NCBI RefSeq assembly: GCF_016616885.1 | Contig: NZ_CP067102.1 | Span: 5,484,501-5,548,500 of the forward strand | Reading direction: 5' to 3' | From: Bradyrhizobium diazoefficiens | Lineage (GTDB): Bacteria > Pseudomonadota > Alphaproteobacteria > Rhizobiales > Xanthobacteraceae | DNA: 64,000 nt | Shown: piece by piece, positions 8,634-16,920 of the stretch | Layout: each line of letters begins with the position of its first letter | Position numbering within the stretch: position 1 is the first letter of the stretch | The notes under the pieces: generated by a model | Told to the model about the DNA's origin: nothing | Seen by the model: the letters and a program-made list of their open reading frames with translations, nothing else | The model's database searches: none | Position numbers and translations under genes: made by a program

Positions 8634-9260
8634 GTGGCAAAGCTTTTGCACCTCTCCTGCTCGCCCCGCGCTGACTCCGAGTCGAGCGCCGGTGCACGAC
8701 TCTTCCTTGACGGCTTCCGCCAGGTTCGCCCTGACTGGGACATCGACGTCGTCGATCTCTGGCGCGAACGCATGCCGGAATTTGCCGGTCCTATTGTCGA
8801 AGCCAAATATGCGCGGATGCAGGCGCAAACCTTCAACGACGCGCAGCGGGACAGCTTTGCGGAGGCCGAGCGGATGGCCCTGCGCTTTTCGCTGGCCGAC
8901 CGCGTGCTGATCTCGACGCCGATGTGGAATTTCGGCATCCCCTACAAGCTGAAGCAATGGTTCGATATCATCATCCAGCCCGGGCTCACCTTCCGCTTCG
9001 ATCCAGCGCAGGGCTATCTTCCGCTGCTGAAGGACCGGCCGACCATCGTGATCCTGGCCTCCGGCAGCGACTTTGCCACCGGCATGAACCGCGGCCGCAT
9101 CGACATGGCGACGCCCTACTTGCGTGAAGCGCTCCGCTTCATCGGCGTCAGCGACGTGCGCTTCGTGCCGATCGGACCGACGACTGGACCGGCCGAGCCG
9201 ATCCGCGCCGCCCGTGACACCGCCCACCGCCACCTTACGGAGATGGCGAGGCGGTTCTGA
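8634..9260 (+). CDS. FMN-dependent NADH-azoreductase family flavoprotein (AzoR-like)
   Basis: 208 aa, GTG start 3 bp after the previous stop. It has the flavodoxin-like fold pattern of AzoR: an N-terminal LLHLSCSPR phosphate-binding loop, the central PMWNFGIPYKLKQWFD motif (FMN contact and dimer interface) and an LASGSDF segment. AzoR enzymes reduce quinones and azo or nitro compounds with NAD(P)H. As the last gene of the operon it could reduce a quinonoid intermediate or protect against one. No terminator with a T-run is visible after it. Confidence 0.88.
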   Translation: MAKLLHLSCSPRADSESSAGARLFLDGFRQVRPDWDIDVVDLWRERMPEFAGPIVEAKYARMQAQTFNDAQRDSFAEAERMALRFSLADRVLISTPMWNFGIPYKLKQWFDIIIQPGLTFRFDPAQGYLPLLKDRPTIVILASGSDFATGMNRGRIDMATPYLREALRFIGVSDVRFVPIGPTTGPAEPIRAARDTAHRHLTEMARRF

Positions 9261-9317
9261 GTTGCGCACGCCACCTCAGGGGACTTGGGAGAGATAAGCG
9301 CTCGCTGCTTCCCCCAT

Positions 9318-9397
9318 CGTCATTGCGAGCGCAGCGAAGCAATCCAGACTCCCTCCGTGGAAAGACTCTGGATTGCTTCGCTGCGCTCGCAATGACG
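9318..9397. repeat. Palindromic intergenic repeat (31-bp arms)
   Basis: The left arm (9318-9348, starting CGTCATTGCGAGCGCAGCGA) and right arm (9367-9397) are perfect 31-bp inverted repeats around an 18-bp loop. Sequences of this kind (CATTGCGAGCGCAGCGAAGC) are, from memory, dispersed many times between genes in Bradyrhizobium and relatives, like REP elements. Position 3' of azoR suggests it may also shape the mRNA end. Confidence 0.8.
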
Positions 9398-9499
9398 GAG
9401 TATGAGGCGGCATCGCCATTCTCCGAATCGCATTTCAGCTCCAGACACACCTTCGCGGCCTCGCGGCGCGATTCGCCCGAGCTTTGCTTGATCTCTCCA

Positions 9500-10115
9500 C
9501 CCTCTGAAACCAAGAGGGCGCAGGGAAGACCGGGTGCTGACCTCGCACCCGCGGTCCGCTGCGCGAAAAGCACACGCAGGAAGAACCGCACAGCAGCATA
9601 CAGGCGGTGCCAATCACTCGGCCTTCCCTGCGCGATGGGTTGACGGCTTATGCCGTGCTCTCCCGGGAGCCGAGTTCCTTCTGGCCTCCCTCGCCCCGCG
9701 AATCGACGATGTGGTTGACCCGGTTGGGCGCTCCACACCTCCGCGACAGGCTTGACCGTAGCAACGACGGCCAGGACCACACGGTTTTGCCGTACGCGCG
9801 TTCGCCTGTTGCCACAGGGTTCGATGGCATCGTGCACGTAGCCATCGAAATGTTGGCGAGACGAACTCAACAGCGCCGCTCATCCGCACGCGGTTGCGGG
9901 CTCACAGGGACTACCCGCCCTGCCCGCACCTTTTCGCGCCGACGCTGCCGCGTCCACCGCAAGCCCGGCTCGCAATTCGTGACGACGTACGATCGCCCCT
10001 CAAGGATGAGCCGGGATGCCCCGACACATACGCCATTTCCGAATTTCGGTAAAGCGAAATATTTTTGCGCGAGCGACTTGACGGCCCCTCGGGTGTTTTG
10101 CCCGACGGCTCAGCG
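9500..10115. repeat. Probable dispersed intergenic repeat, non-coding
   Basis: Between azoR and the convergent Bug-type gene there are ~720 bp after the palindrome with no convincing gene. ORFs exist on both strands but are Arg/Ser/Pro-rich, overlap each other and match no family. The stretch (phrases such as GCGCAGGGAAGACCGGGTGC, CGACGGCCAGGACCACACGG and the 3' GGGTGTTTTGCCCGACGG) resembles, from memory, a block repeated in many Bradyrhizobium intergenic regions and often mis-annotated as hypothetical proteins. Not verified by search. Confidence 0.4.
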
Positions 10116-10120
10116 TCGGC

Positions 10121-11110
10121 CTACAACGACTTAAGCCCGATCGACTTGATCACGGGAGCAAGGCTTGCCGTGGTGGCCTCGACAATTCGTTGAAACTTGT
10201 CCGGACTGGAATCGCTATCCGGCTCCATGCCTTGCGCGCGATACACCGCCTGCAATGCAGGATCGGCCATCGCCGCCCGTGTCGCCAGCGCGATGCGGTC
10301 AATGATCGCATCGTCTGTCATCTTGTGCGCGAACAGGCCGAACCATCCCTCATAACTGAGATCCGGCATGCCGGATTCAATGGCGGTCGGGATATCAGGC
10401 GCGCCGCTCAACCGCTTCTCGGGAGTGACCGCGAGCAGCCGTATCTTGCCGGCCTGACTGAGTTGCTGCAATTGAACGGACATGACGGCAACGACGAGAG
10501 ATATCTGGCCGCTGACGAGGTCGTTGGTCGCCTGCGCGATCCCCCGATAGGGAACGTGGACGATATCCAGCCCGCCGGCCTGCTGCTTGAACAGCTCGCC
10601 GACCAGGTGATTTCCGGTACCGATGCCGGGCGTCCCGTAAGACATCGTACCGGGTCTGACCCTGGCGTAAGCGATCAGCTCCTTCAGGTTTGCAGCCGGC
10701 ACCGACGGATGGGAGGCAAAAACCAAGGCGCTGCTGATCAGGCGATAGATCGCCCGGAAGTCGCCGGCAGAATAGCTGGGATTTGCCGTCGTCAGCGGGA
10801 TGATGACCTGCGTGCTGCCGTTTCCCAAAAGCAGTGAATAGCCATCAGGCGCATCGCGCGCGACGGCGGTCGTCCCGATCGCGCCGCCTGCACCGCCGAT
10901 GTTCTCGACGAAAGTCGGACCAAGCTGCGACGACATCCTCTCAACCCAGGGACGTCCGATCTCATCACCCGAGCCGCCGGCCCCATAGGGAATCACCAGC
11001 CGAATGGGGCGCGATGGATATCCTGCAGCGCATACGCTGCGTGGTAATCCGGCGACAGATGCTGCAAGTGCAGCTGCATTGACGAATCGTCGCCGCGAAA
11101 GGGAGGGCAT
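10121..11110 (-). CDS. Tripartite tricarboxylate transporter substrate-binding protein (Bug/TctC family)
   Basis: 329 aa. The N-terminal twin-arginine-like signal (SRRRFVNAAALAASVAG, then cleavage near CAAG-Y) is followed by YPSRPIRLVIPYGAGG, the hallmark opening of Bug/TctC periplasmic receptors, and by DAPDGYSLLLG and PDIPT segments typical of the family. The mature protein would bind a carboxylate in the periplasm. No tctA/tctB membrane genes are near, as is common for the many orphan Bug proteins of betaproteobacteria and some alphaproteobacteria. Monocistronic. Ligand unknown. Confidence 0.9.
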   Translation of the reverse strand: MPSLSRRRFVNAAALAASVAGLPRSVCAAGYPSRPIRLVIPYGAGGSGDEIGRPWVERMSSQLGPTFVENIGGAGGAIGTTAVARDAPDGYSLLLGNGSTQVIIPLTTANPSYSAGDFRAIYRLISSALVFASHPSVPAANLKELIAYARVRPGTMSYGTPGIGTGNHLVGELFKQQAGGLDIVHVPYRGIAQATNDLVSGQISLVVAVMSVQLQQLSQAGKIRLLAVTPEKRLSGAPDIPTAIESGMPDLSYEGWFGLFAHKMTDDAIIDRIALATRAAMADPALQAVYRAQGMEPDSDSSPDKFQRIVEATTASLAPVIKSIGLKSL

Positions 11111-11482
11111 GTCCTGTTCCGAAAGTAGCTTTTGATCAGTGGCGGGACCGGCTCCCAGGACACCATTCGCAGCAGGATGCAGCCATCGTCAATGGCATGT
11201 GCGATCGGCGAGACGATCACGGCTTGTGAGCAAAGCGGACATCTCCACCCGATTTTCGGCATGCTCCTCTGCGCAAGACTGACAGCTGCGCCGATGAGGC
11301 ACGTTCTTCAATCGGTCTAAGCCATTATTATGACGCCAATATTTTCTCTTGCACGAGACCAACAGAGCGACGCGGAGCGCGTTGGCAGCCTTGCCCTCTG
11401 CTTTCGTCCAGTTTACTCACTGCTTCGATCTGCTAGACCAAATTCAAACATTTTTGACTCCCTGCCGAGGGGGCAATAACGC
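11111..11482. other. Intergenic region between divergent Bug protein and large regulator
   Basis: 372 bp without a convincing gene. A minus-strand ORF (11262 down to 10993, 89 codons, beginning MPKIGWRCPLC with one CxxC) overlaps the Bug gene start by 118 bp and is left unannotated. The right end holds the conserved block shared with the second regulator. AT content rises near 11325-11350, which may mark promoter DNA. Confidence 0.5.
11400..11441 (+). promoter_or_regulatory. Conserved upstream block of regulator 1 (shared with regulator 2)
   Basis: GCTTTC-N2-CC-N-GTTTACT, then exactly 11 bp, then TCTGCTAGACCAA, ending 42 bp before the GTG at 11483. The same arrangement occurs at 24360-24401, 41 bp before the paralogous gene's GTG. 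TTTACT and TAGACC with a 16-bp spacer could be -35/-10 elements; autoregulation is also possible. Similarity is seen in the sequence; function is inferred. Confidence 0.6.
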
Positions 11483-14323
11483 GTGCCAGACGATAACAAC
11501 CATGACTCGGCCATTTCTTTTGGGCCATTTCGACTGTTTCCGAAGTCGCGCCTGCTGGAGAAGGACGGCACGCACCTTCACGTCGGAGGCCGCGCGCTCG
11601 ACATCCTGATCTTCCTGGCCGAGCGGCCCGGCGAAGTCGTCGACAAGCGCGAGCTGGTCAAACGCGTCTGGGCCGACGTGAATGTGGACGACGGCAGCCT
11701 CCGCTTCCACATCGCAGCGCTGCGCAAGGCGCTCGGCGACACCGGAAAATCCGCCCGCTATGTCGTCAACGTCCCCGGACGCGGCTATTGCTTCGTCGCA
11801 TCTCTCGCCCAGGTTGCAACCGCGCCCCCCGCTTCCCCGATTGATGTGCCGCTTCCCCGCTCGCTTCCCGCGCCGCTCGCCTGGGTGATCGGGCGAGACG
11901 ACGTCATCGAGAAGATTTCGACCGGGCTCGCGCAACATCGTTTCGTCACCGTGGTCGGTCCCGGCGGTATCGGCAAGACCGCAGTAGCCGTGACCGTCGG
12001 CCATCGCCGGCTTGCCCATTTCGACGGCAACGTTTTCTTCGTCGACTTCGGGCCGGTGAGGAAGCCCGAACTCGTCGCGATCACCATCGCATCGACGCTC
12101 GGGCTGTCCATCAATGCGGAGGATCCGGTCCCGGCCCTGCTGACCCATCTGCAGGCGAAACCGACGCTGCTGATCTTCGACAGTTGCGAGCACGTGCTGG
12201 AGACCCTCGCGCCGCTGGTCGAGCGCGTCGTTCGCGAAGCGCCGCGGCTGCATGTGCTCGCCACCAGCCGCGAATCCTTTCGCAGCGAAGGCGAGCGGAT
12301 CTTTCGACTGTTTCCGCTGGACTGCCCGCCCCGGCGCGACGACCTCGCCGTGGCCGAGATCCTCGCCTATCCCGCAGCCCAGCTCTTCGTCGAACGTATC
12401 GCGCAGAGCTCCGGGTCCTTTCAGCTCAGCGCGGAAGAAGCACCGCTGGTGGCGGATATCTGCCGCCGCCTTGATGGCATCGCGCTCGCGATCGAACTCG
12501 CGGCGGGGCGCGTCAATGCCTATGGCATCGCCGGCACGGCATCCCTCCTCGACAGCCGCTTTTCGCTGCAATGGCGCGGGCGCCGCACGGCCATCCCGCG
12601 ACACCAGACGCTCAGTGCCGCGCTCGACTGGAGCTACGACCTGCTTCCCGCATCCGAGAGCGCGATCCTGCGGAGATTGTCGGTGTTCGTCGGCCCGTTC
12701 ACGCCCGAGGCGGCTGCCGCCGTCGCGTCGGGCGATGGGCTCAGCGCCGCGGCGACCATGGAGGCGATCGACAATCTCGTCACCAAATCGCTGATCGCAC
12801 CATCAGGCGCACGAACATTGCGTTATCGCCTGCTGGATACCACGCGCACCTACGCGCTCGGCAAGCTCAACGAGGCCGGCGAAGCGAAGCGGATCGCGCA
12901 GCGGCACGCCGAATATTTTCGCGACCTGTTCGAGCGCGCTGAAGCCGAGACCTCGGCGCCGCTGCCGGACTGGCTCGGCGTCTATGGCGCGGAGCTGGAC
13001 AATCTGCGTGCTGCGCTGGATTGGGCCTTTTCGCCGGATGGCGATGCACAGCTCGGCATCGCCCTGACGGCGGTGGCGGTCACGCTCTGGATCCGCCTTT
13101 CGCTGTTTGCCGAGTGTCGCGAGCGCGCCAGAACGGCGTTGGCCGCCCTCGGTGACCACGGCGACGAGCGGGTGCGCATGCAGCTGCTGGCGGCGCTCGG
13201 CTGGTCGCTGATGTATGGCGAGGGACGCGCCCGCGAGGCCCGCCCAATCCTCGAGGCCACGCTCGAATTGGCCGACAGGCTCGACGACAAGGATTTCCGG
13301 TTACGGGCGCTCTGGGGCTTGTGCATCGACCAGTTCAACAACGGCGCGTTCGGCAAGGCGCGCGTGCTCGCCGATCGTTTTGCGGAAGCTGCGGCGAGTT
13401 CACCCGACAAGACCGATCTCATGCTGGGCGACCGGCTGACGGCCGTCGCCCTGCATTATCTCGGAGACCAGCGCGAGGCCAGGGTCCGCATCGACCGGGT
13501 CAATGCGTCCCTGCATGTGCTGGCCGCGAAGCCAAAGATCTTTCCGCTCGATGTCAGACTATCGACACAGTATTTTCGCGCCCGCATCCTGTGGCTGCAG
13601 GGTCATGCGGATCAGGCCAAGGCGCTCGCCGAGCAGAACATCCACGAAGGCCGAGCCATGGGCCACGCGCTGACCTTCTGCAGCGTGCTGGGACAGGCCG
13701 CCTGCCCGATCGCCTTTCTGGCTGGCGACTACGACGCCGCCGAGCGCTACGGGACCGAGCTCCTCGAGCATACCGATCGCCACGCCATCCGGCTCTGGGG
13801 CCTGTGGGCGCGCGCCTTCAACGCCCTCGTCATCGCCAGGCGCACCAACGTCGAGACAGGCTTGTCGCTGCTGCGCGACGAGCTCAATCGTGCCGGCGAT
13901 GCGCGCTTCCTGCCGCGGTTTCTTCCCCTGCTCGGCGAGCTCGCGGCCTGTTTCGGACAGGCCAATCAGGTCCACAACGGCTTCGACACGATCGAGAACG
14001 CGCTGGCGCGTTGCAACGACAGACAGGAATTCTGGTATCTGCCGGAGCTACTCCGCATCAAGGGTGACCTGATGCTGAGAGAGACACCCCAATCGGAAGC
14101 CGCCGACGCCTGCTTTCACGAGGCGATGGAGCTCGCAACACAGCAGGGGGCGGAGTTCTGGCAACTGCGATGCGCGATCAGCATCGCTCAGTTCAGGATC
14201 GGACAGGGCCAGCACACAGAGGCACTGGCCATTCTCGATAAGGCCTGCGCCGCGCTGACCGAAGGATCCGATATCGCGGATATGCGGATCGCGCGCAGCC
14301 TGATCGCGCAATTGCGAACCTGA
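11483..14323 (+). CDS. Large STAND regulator: winged-helix DNA-binding + NTPase + C-terminal repeat region (regulator 1)
   Basis: 946 aa, GTG start. Residues ~12-106 form an OmpR/PhoB-type winged helix (FGPFRLFPKSRLL, LVKRVWADV, LRFHIAALRKALGD, VVNVPGRGYCF). There is no receiver domain. A STAND/AfsR-type ATPase follows, with P-loop GPGGIGKT at 159-166, Walker B LLIFDSCEH and the downstream ATSRESF sensor. Beyond ~residue 490 comes a long helical TPR-like region that probably senses a signal or partner. It is closely paralogous to the gene at 24442-27279. Probable cytoplasmic ATP-controlled transcription activator; ligand unknown. Confidence 0.88.
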   Translation: MPDDNNHDSAISFGPFRLFPKSRLLEKDGTHLHVGGRALDILIFLAERPGEVVDKRELVKRVWADVNVDDGSLRFHIAALRKALGDTGKSARYVVNVPGRGYCFVASLAQVATAPPASPIDVPLPRSLPAPLAWVIGRDDVIEKISTGLAQHRFVTVVGPGGIGKTAVAVTVGHRRLAHFDGNVFFVDFGPVRKPELVAITIASTLGLSINAEDPVPALLTHLQAKPTLLIFDSCEHVLETLAPLVERVVREAPRLHVLATSRESFRSEGERIFRLFPLDCPPRRDDLAVAEILAYPAAQLFVERIAQSSGSFQLSAEEAPLVADICRRLDGIALAIELAAGRVNAYGIAGTASLLDSRFSLQWRGRRTAIPRHQTLSAALDWSYDLLPASESAILRRLSVFVGPFTPEAAAAVASGDGLSAAATMEAIDNLVTKSLIAPSGARTLRYRLLDTTRTYALGKLNEAGEAKRIAQRHAEYFRDLFERAEAETSAPLPDWLGVYGAELDNLRAALDWAFSPDGDAQLGIALTAVAVTLWIRLSLFAECRERARTALAALGDHGDERVRMQLLAALGWSLMYGEGRAREARPILEATLELADRLDDKDFRLRALWGLCIDQFNNGAFGKARVLADRFAEAAASSPDKTDLMLGDRLTAVALHYLGDQREARVRIDRVNASLHVLAAKPKIFPLDVRLSTQYFRARILWLQGHADQAKALAEQNIHEGRAMGHALTFCSVLGQAACPIAFLAGDYDAAERYGTELLEHTDRHAIRLWGLWARAFNALVIARRTNVETGLSLLRDELNRAGDARFLPRFLPLLGELAACFGQANQVHNGFDTIENALARCNDRQEFWYLPELLRIKGDLMLRETPQSEAADACFHEAMELATQQGAEFWQLRCAISIAQFRIGQGQHTEALAILDKACAALTEGSDIADMRIARSLIAQLRT

Positions 14324-14365
14324 TCCGCCCGTCCTGCCCCAAGGGTATTCGACCCGAACATCAAC

Positions 14366-14391
14366 GCCGCGTCCCGGTCGCGGAACGCGGC
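14366..14391. terminator. Hairpin between convergent regulator 1 and aldo/keto reductase
   Basis: GCCGCGT (14366-14372) pairs with ACGCGGC (14385-14391) around a 12-base loop, in the 83-bp gap between two convergent genes. There is no T-run, so at best a weak bidirectional terminator. Confidence 0.3.
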
Positions 14392-14406
14392 ACCGCGCTG
14401 CTCGCT

Positions 14407-15345
14407 TCATCCCGCCCGGGGAATAAATCCGGGCACGCCGGTCTCGACCACCGTGTTGAACCTGATGCTCGTCGTGATCTGCTCTCGCATCTCCCGCATG
14501 GCGTCTTCAGGCATGGCTGAGATATCGAAATTTTCCTGGATACGGCCAGGATTGGTCGACGTCGTCAGGAAAGCAGTGCCGCGCTGGACCGCCCAGGCCA
14601 GAGCAATCTGAGCCGGCGTCTTGTGCAGGCGCTCCGCGATCGCGGTGATCACCGGGTCGGCCAGGACGTTTGGCTTCATGGCGTGTCCCAGCGCTGCAAA
14701 CGCCTGGAGCACGATCCCGTGCTCTCGACAGAAATCGAGCAGTTCCCATTCGGGAAGATACGGATGCGATTCGACCTGCACCATGGCAGGCCTGATCCGC
14801 GCGACCGCAACGATCTCGCGCAGCTTTTCCAAGGTAATGTCCGACAGGCCGATCGACTTGCAGTGTCCCTCGTCGACGAGGCGCTCCAGCGCGTGCCACG
14901 TCTCCACCAGCGTAACTCCTGAGTCATAGATGACCCGACCGTGCTCGTCCCTCGGGTCCTGCTCGTCGCCGGGTTGAAAGGCAAAGGGCGTGTGCATGAT
15001 GTAGCAGTCGATCTCGTCCAGTTGCAGCCGCCGGCGGCTAGCGTCGAAGGCAGGCTTGACCCGCTCGGGCCGATGATTGGTGTTCCATAGCTTCGTCGTA
15101 ACGAACAGGTCCTGTCGCTGAAGCTTCCTCGCCTTGAACGCCTCCTGCAGCGCATCGCCGACCGCCGCTTCGTTGCGGTAGCGCTCCGCGCAATCGAGAT
15201 GTCGGAATCCCGCCTCCAATGCAGCCTTGGTGGCCTCCTTGGTCACGACCGGGTCCGGAATGAGCGTGCCAAACCCCACCGCGGGAATCGTCCCGGACTC
15301 ATGGGTGGGAATCCTCGTGTAGCGAAGTGAATCGGAGGTCGCCAT
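14407..15345 (-). CDS. Aldo/keto reductase
   Basis: 312 aa from the ATG at 15345, chosen because AAGGAG lies 8 bp upstream; an upstream in-frame extension lacks this. (a/b)8-barrel NADPH oxidoreductase: FRHLDCAERY supplies catalytic Asp and Tyr, VTTKLW the Lys and CYIMHTPF the His of the AKR tetrad. A late TSTNPGRIQEN segment fits NADP binding. It reduces aldehydes or ketones; the surrounding detoxification genes suggest reactive carbonyls. It lies 72 bp downstream of the MFS gene on the same strand and may be co-transcribed with the efflux pair. Confidence 0.92.
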   Translation of the reverse strand: MATSDSLRYTRIPTHESGTIPAVGFGTLIPDPVVTKEATKAALEAGFRHLDCAERYRNEAAVGDALQEAFKARKLQRQDLFVTTKLWNTNHRPERVKPAFDASRRRLQLDEIDCYIMHTPFAFQPGDEQDPRDEHGRVIYDSGVTLVETWHALERLVDEGHCKSIGLSDITLEKLREIVAVARIRPAMVQVESHPYLPEWELLDFCREHGIVLQAFAALGHAMKPNVLADPVITAIAERLHKTPAQIALAWAVQRGTAFLTTSTNPGRIQENFDISAMPEDAMREMREQITTSIRFNTVVETGVPGFIPRAG

Positions 15346-15417
15346 GGTGATACTCCTTGTTGACCGCCCGCCGCGCGATGCGGACAGGTCGATCGAGGTT
15401 ACGGACACGATGTCATT

Positions 15418-16920
15418 TCACGACAAGCCGGCCGGCCGCGGCTTGCGGAGCAGGAACACGAGCGGGATCACCACGAGCATCGCGAACATCAAGATCTCGA
15501 ACTGGTCGATGACCGCGACTGTGGCCGCCTGACGCGTGACCATGCCGTTGAGCGCGGCGAGGCCTGGCTTGCCAACACAGCCTCCAACGAAAGCGGCGAC
15601 CCGGTATGGCGTCAGGTTCTTTGCGAGTGCGATGTGCACGGCTTGAGTGTTGGCGTAGAAGAAAAGCTGGACCACCGCGATGCCGATGGTACTGCCATAG
15701 AGGCGCGACAGGTTGATCAGCGCGCTGCCTTCCGGGCGGAGCTTCGGATCGAGCGTGCCGAACGCAGCTCTCGCAAGCGCCGGCAACAACATGCCGATGC
15801 CGGCCCCCTGGAGCAGGCCGGCCTCGACCACCGGCCGCCAGTCCATTGCGGGTGAATAGCCGAGCATCAGCCAGTTGGCATAGACCACCAGCGCCATCCC
15901 GCCCATCAGGAACGGGCGATAGTCGACTTGCGCCGGAACCAGGCTCGTCAGCACCAGCGCGCCCACCAGCGCCACGCCGCGCGGAATCGTCATGTAGCCA
16001 GTGGTGTCGACGGGGTAGTTGAGCAATTCCTCCAGCATCGAGGACGTCAACGCGAGGGTCGGCAACAGGACGAAGCCGAGCGCGAACGAGATGACCGTCG
16101 AGAGCACGAGATTGCGATCCCTGAACAGCGCGGTGCGGAGAAAATGCTCCCTTGTTGTCATGACGTGGACGATGAAGAGATAGAAACCGAGGACCGAAGC
16201 GATCGCTTCGATCCAGATCTCCGTCGAGGCGAACCATTCGAGACGCTCGCCACGATCGAGCAGCATTTGCAGTCCGATCATGCCGACGGAAAACGTCGTC
16301 AACCCGAAGAAGTCGAAAGACTTGCTCTGCTCCGCGCGCTTCTCGCCCAGCAACTGGGCCATCGTCAGGAAGATGAAGCCCGTCATCGGCAGGCTGAAAT
16401 AGAAGATCGAAGGCCAGCCGCAGTATTCACTGAGCCAGCCGCCGATGGCGGGGCCGGTGCTGATGCCGAGCAGGGAGCACACAGTCCATGCCAGGCTCAT
16501 GCGCGCGTGCCGCGGCGGCGGCGTCACCTCGAGCAGGATCGCCAGCGAAAGCGGCGCGAGCGGCCCGCTTGCCAATCCCTGGAGAATCCGTGCCAGCACG
16601 AACTGGATCGACGTCGTCGCCAGCGTGCTGAGGACGAGACCTAGCACGAAGATCGCGATCGAGCTCTGATAGACCGCCTTCCGGCCATAACGACCCGCGA
16701 GCCATTGCGTGATCGACATGGTCACGGCGCTCGCCGCGATGTACGACGAAAACACCCAGCCGACCTCGTCATTGGCCATCGCGAGCGTCGCCTGAATATG
16801 CGGTAGCGCCGCGTTCGGTATCGATATGTTGACGGCCTGCATGTAGGTCGCCATGAGGGCCGCCGCGGAGATTGCACGATAACCGCCGGGCGCAGCGGTC
16901 GATGGGCGAAGCGTACTCAT
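15418..16920 (-). CDS. DHA2-family MFS drug transporter (EmrB-like)
   Basis: 500 aa, ~14 predicted membrane segments. Motif A-like LAGRYGRKAVY follows segment 2, and the LARILQGLASGPLAPLS and LLGISTGPAIGGWLSE motif C-like segment are typical of 14-TM DHA2 proton-drug antiporters. The start overlaps the stop of the upstream HlyD-type gene by 4 bp. With that partner and an outer-membrane channel it would form an EmrAB-type efflux system exporting toxic organics. Regulated most likely by the divergent TetR protein. Confidence 0.93.
   Translation of the reverse strand: MSTLRPSTAAPGGYRAISAAALMATYMQAVNISIPNAALPHIQATLAMANDEVGWVFSSYIAASAVTMSITQWLAGRYGRKAVYQSSIAIFVLGLVLSTLATTSIQFVLARILQGLASGPLAPLSLAILLEVTPPPRHARMSLAWTVCSLLGISTGPAIGGWLSEYCGWPSIFYFSLPMTGFIFLTMAQLLGEKRAEQSKSFDFFGLTTFSVGMIGLQMLLDRGERLEWFASTEIWIEAIASVLGFYLFIVHVMTTREHFLRTALFRDRNLVLSTVISFALGFVLLPTLALTSSMLEELLNYPVDTTGYMTIPRGVALVGALVLTSLVPAQVDYRPFLMGGMALVVYANWLMLGYSPAMDWRPVVEAGLLQGAGIGMLLPALARAAFGTLDPKLRPEGSALINLSRLYGSTIGIAVVQLFFYANTQAVHIALAKNLTPYRVAAFVGGCVGKPGLAALNGMVTRQAATVAVIDQFEILMFAMLVVIPLVFLLRKPRPAGLS

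Noticed and set aside
6666..9269. 867-codon open frame on the minus strand
   Set aside because: Lies antisense to three well-recognised + strand genes (lactonase, SMP-30 fusion, azoreductase), has no family match and shows the His/Arg/Gly-rich composition of GC-rich shadow frames.
9607..10134. 175-codon open frame in the azoR-Bug gap
   Set aside because: Arg/Ser/Pro-rich with no family; overlapped by other random frames. Fits a non-coding repeat block better than a gene.
10993..11262. 89-codon minus-strand frame with a CPLC motif
   Set aside because: Overlaps the start of the Bug-type gene by 118 bp and has only one CxxC pair; not enough to call a protein.
11316..11340. Possible YCTAACR array upstream of regulator 1
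   Set aside because: Only one weak unit (TCTAAGC) is present and no unit occurs 10 bp on, so it is not counted with the five phased sites.
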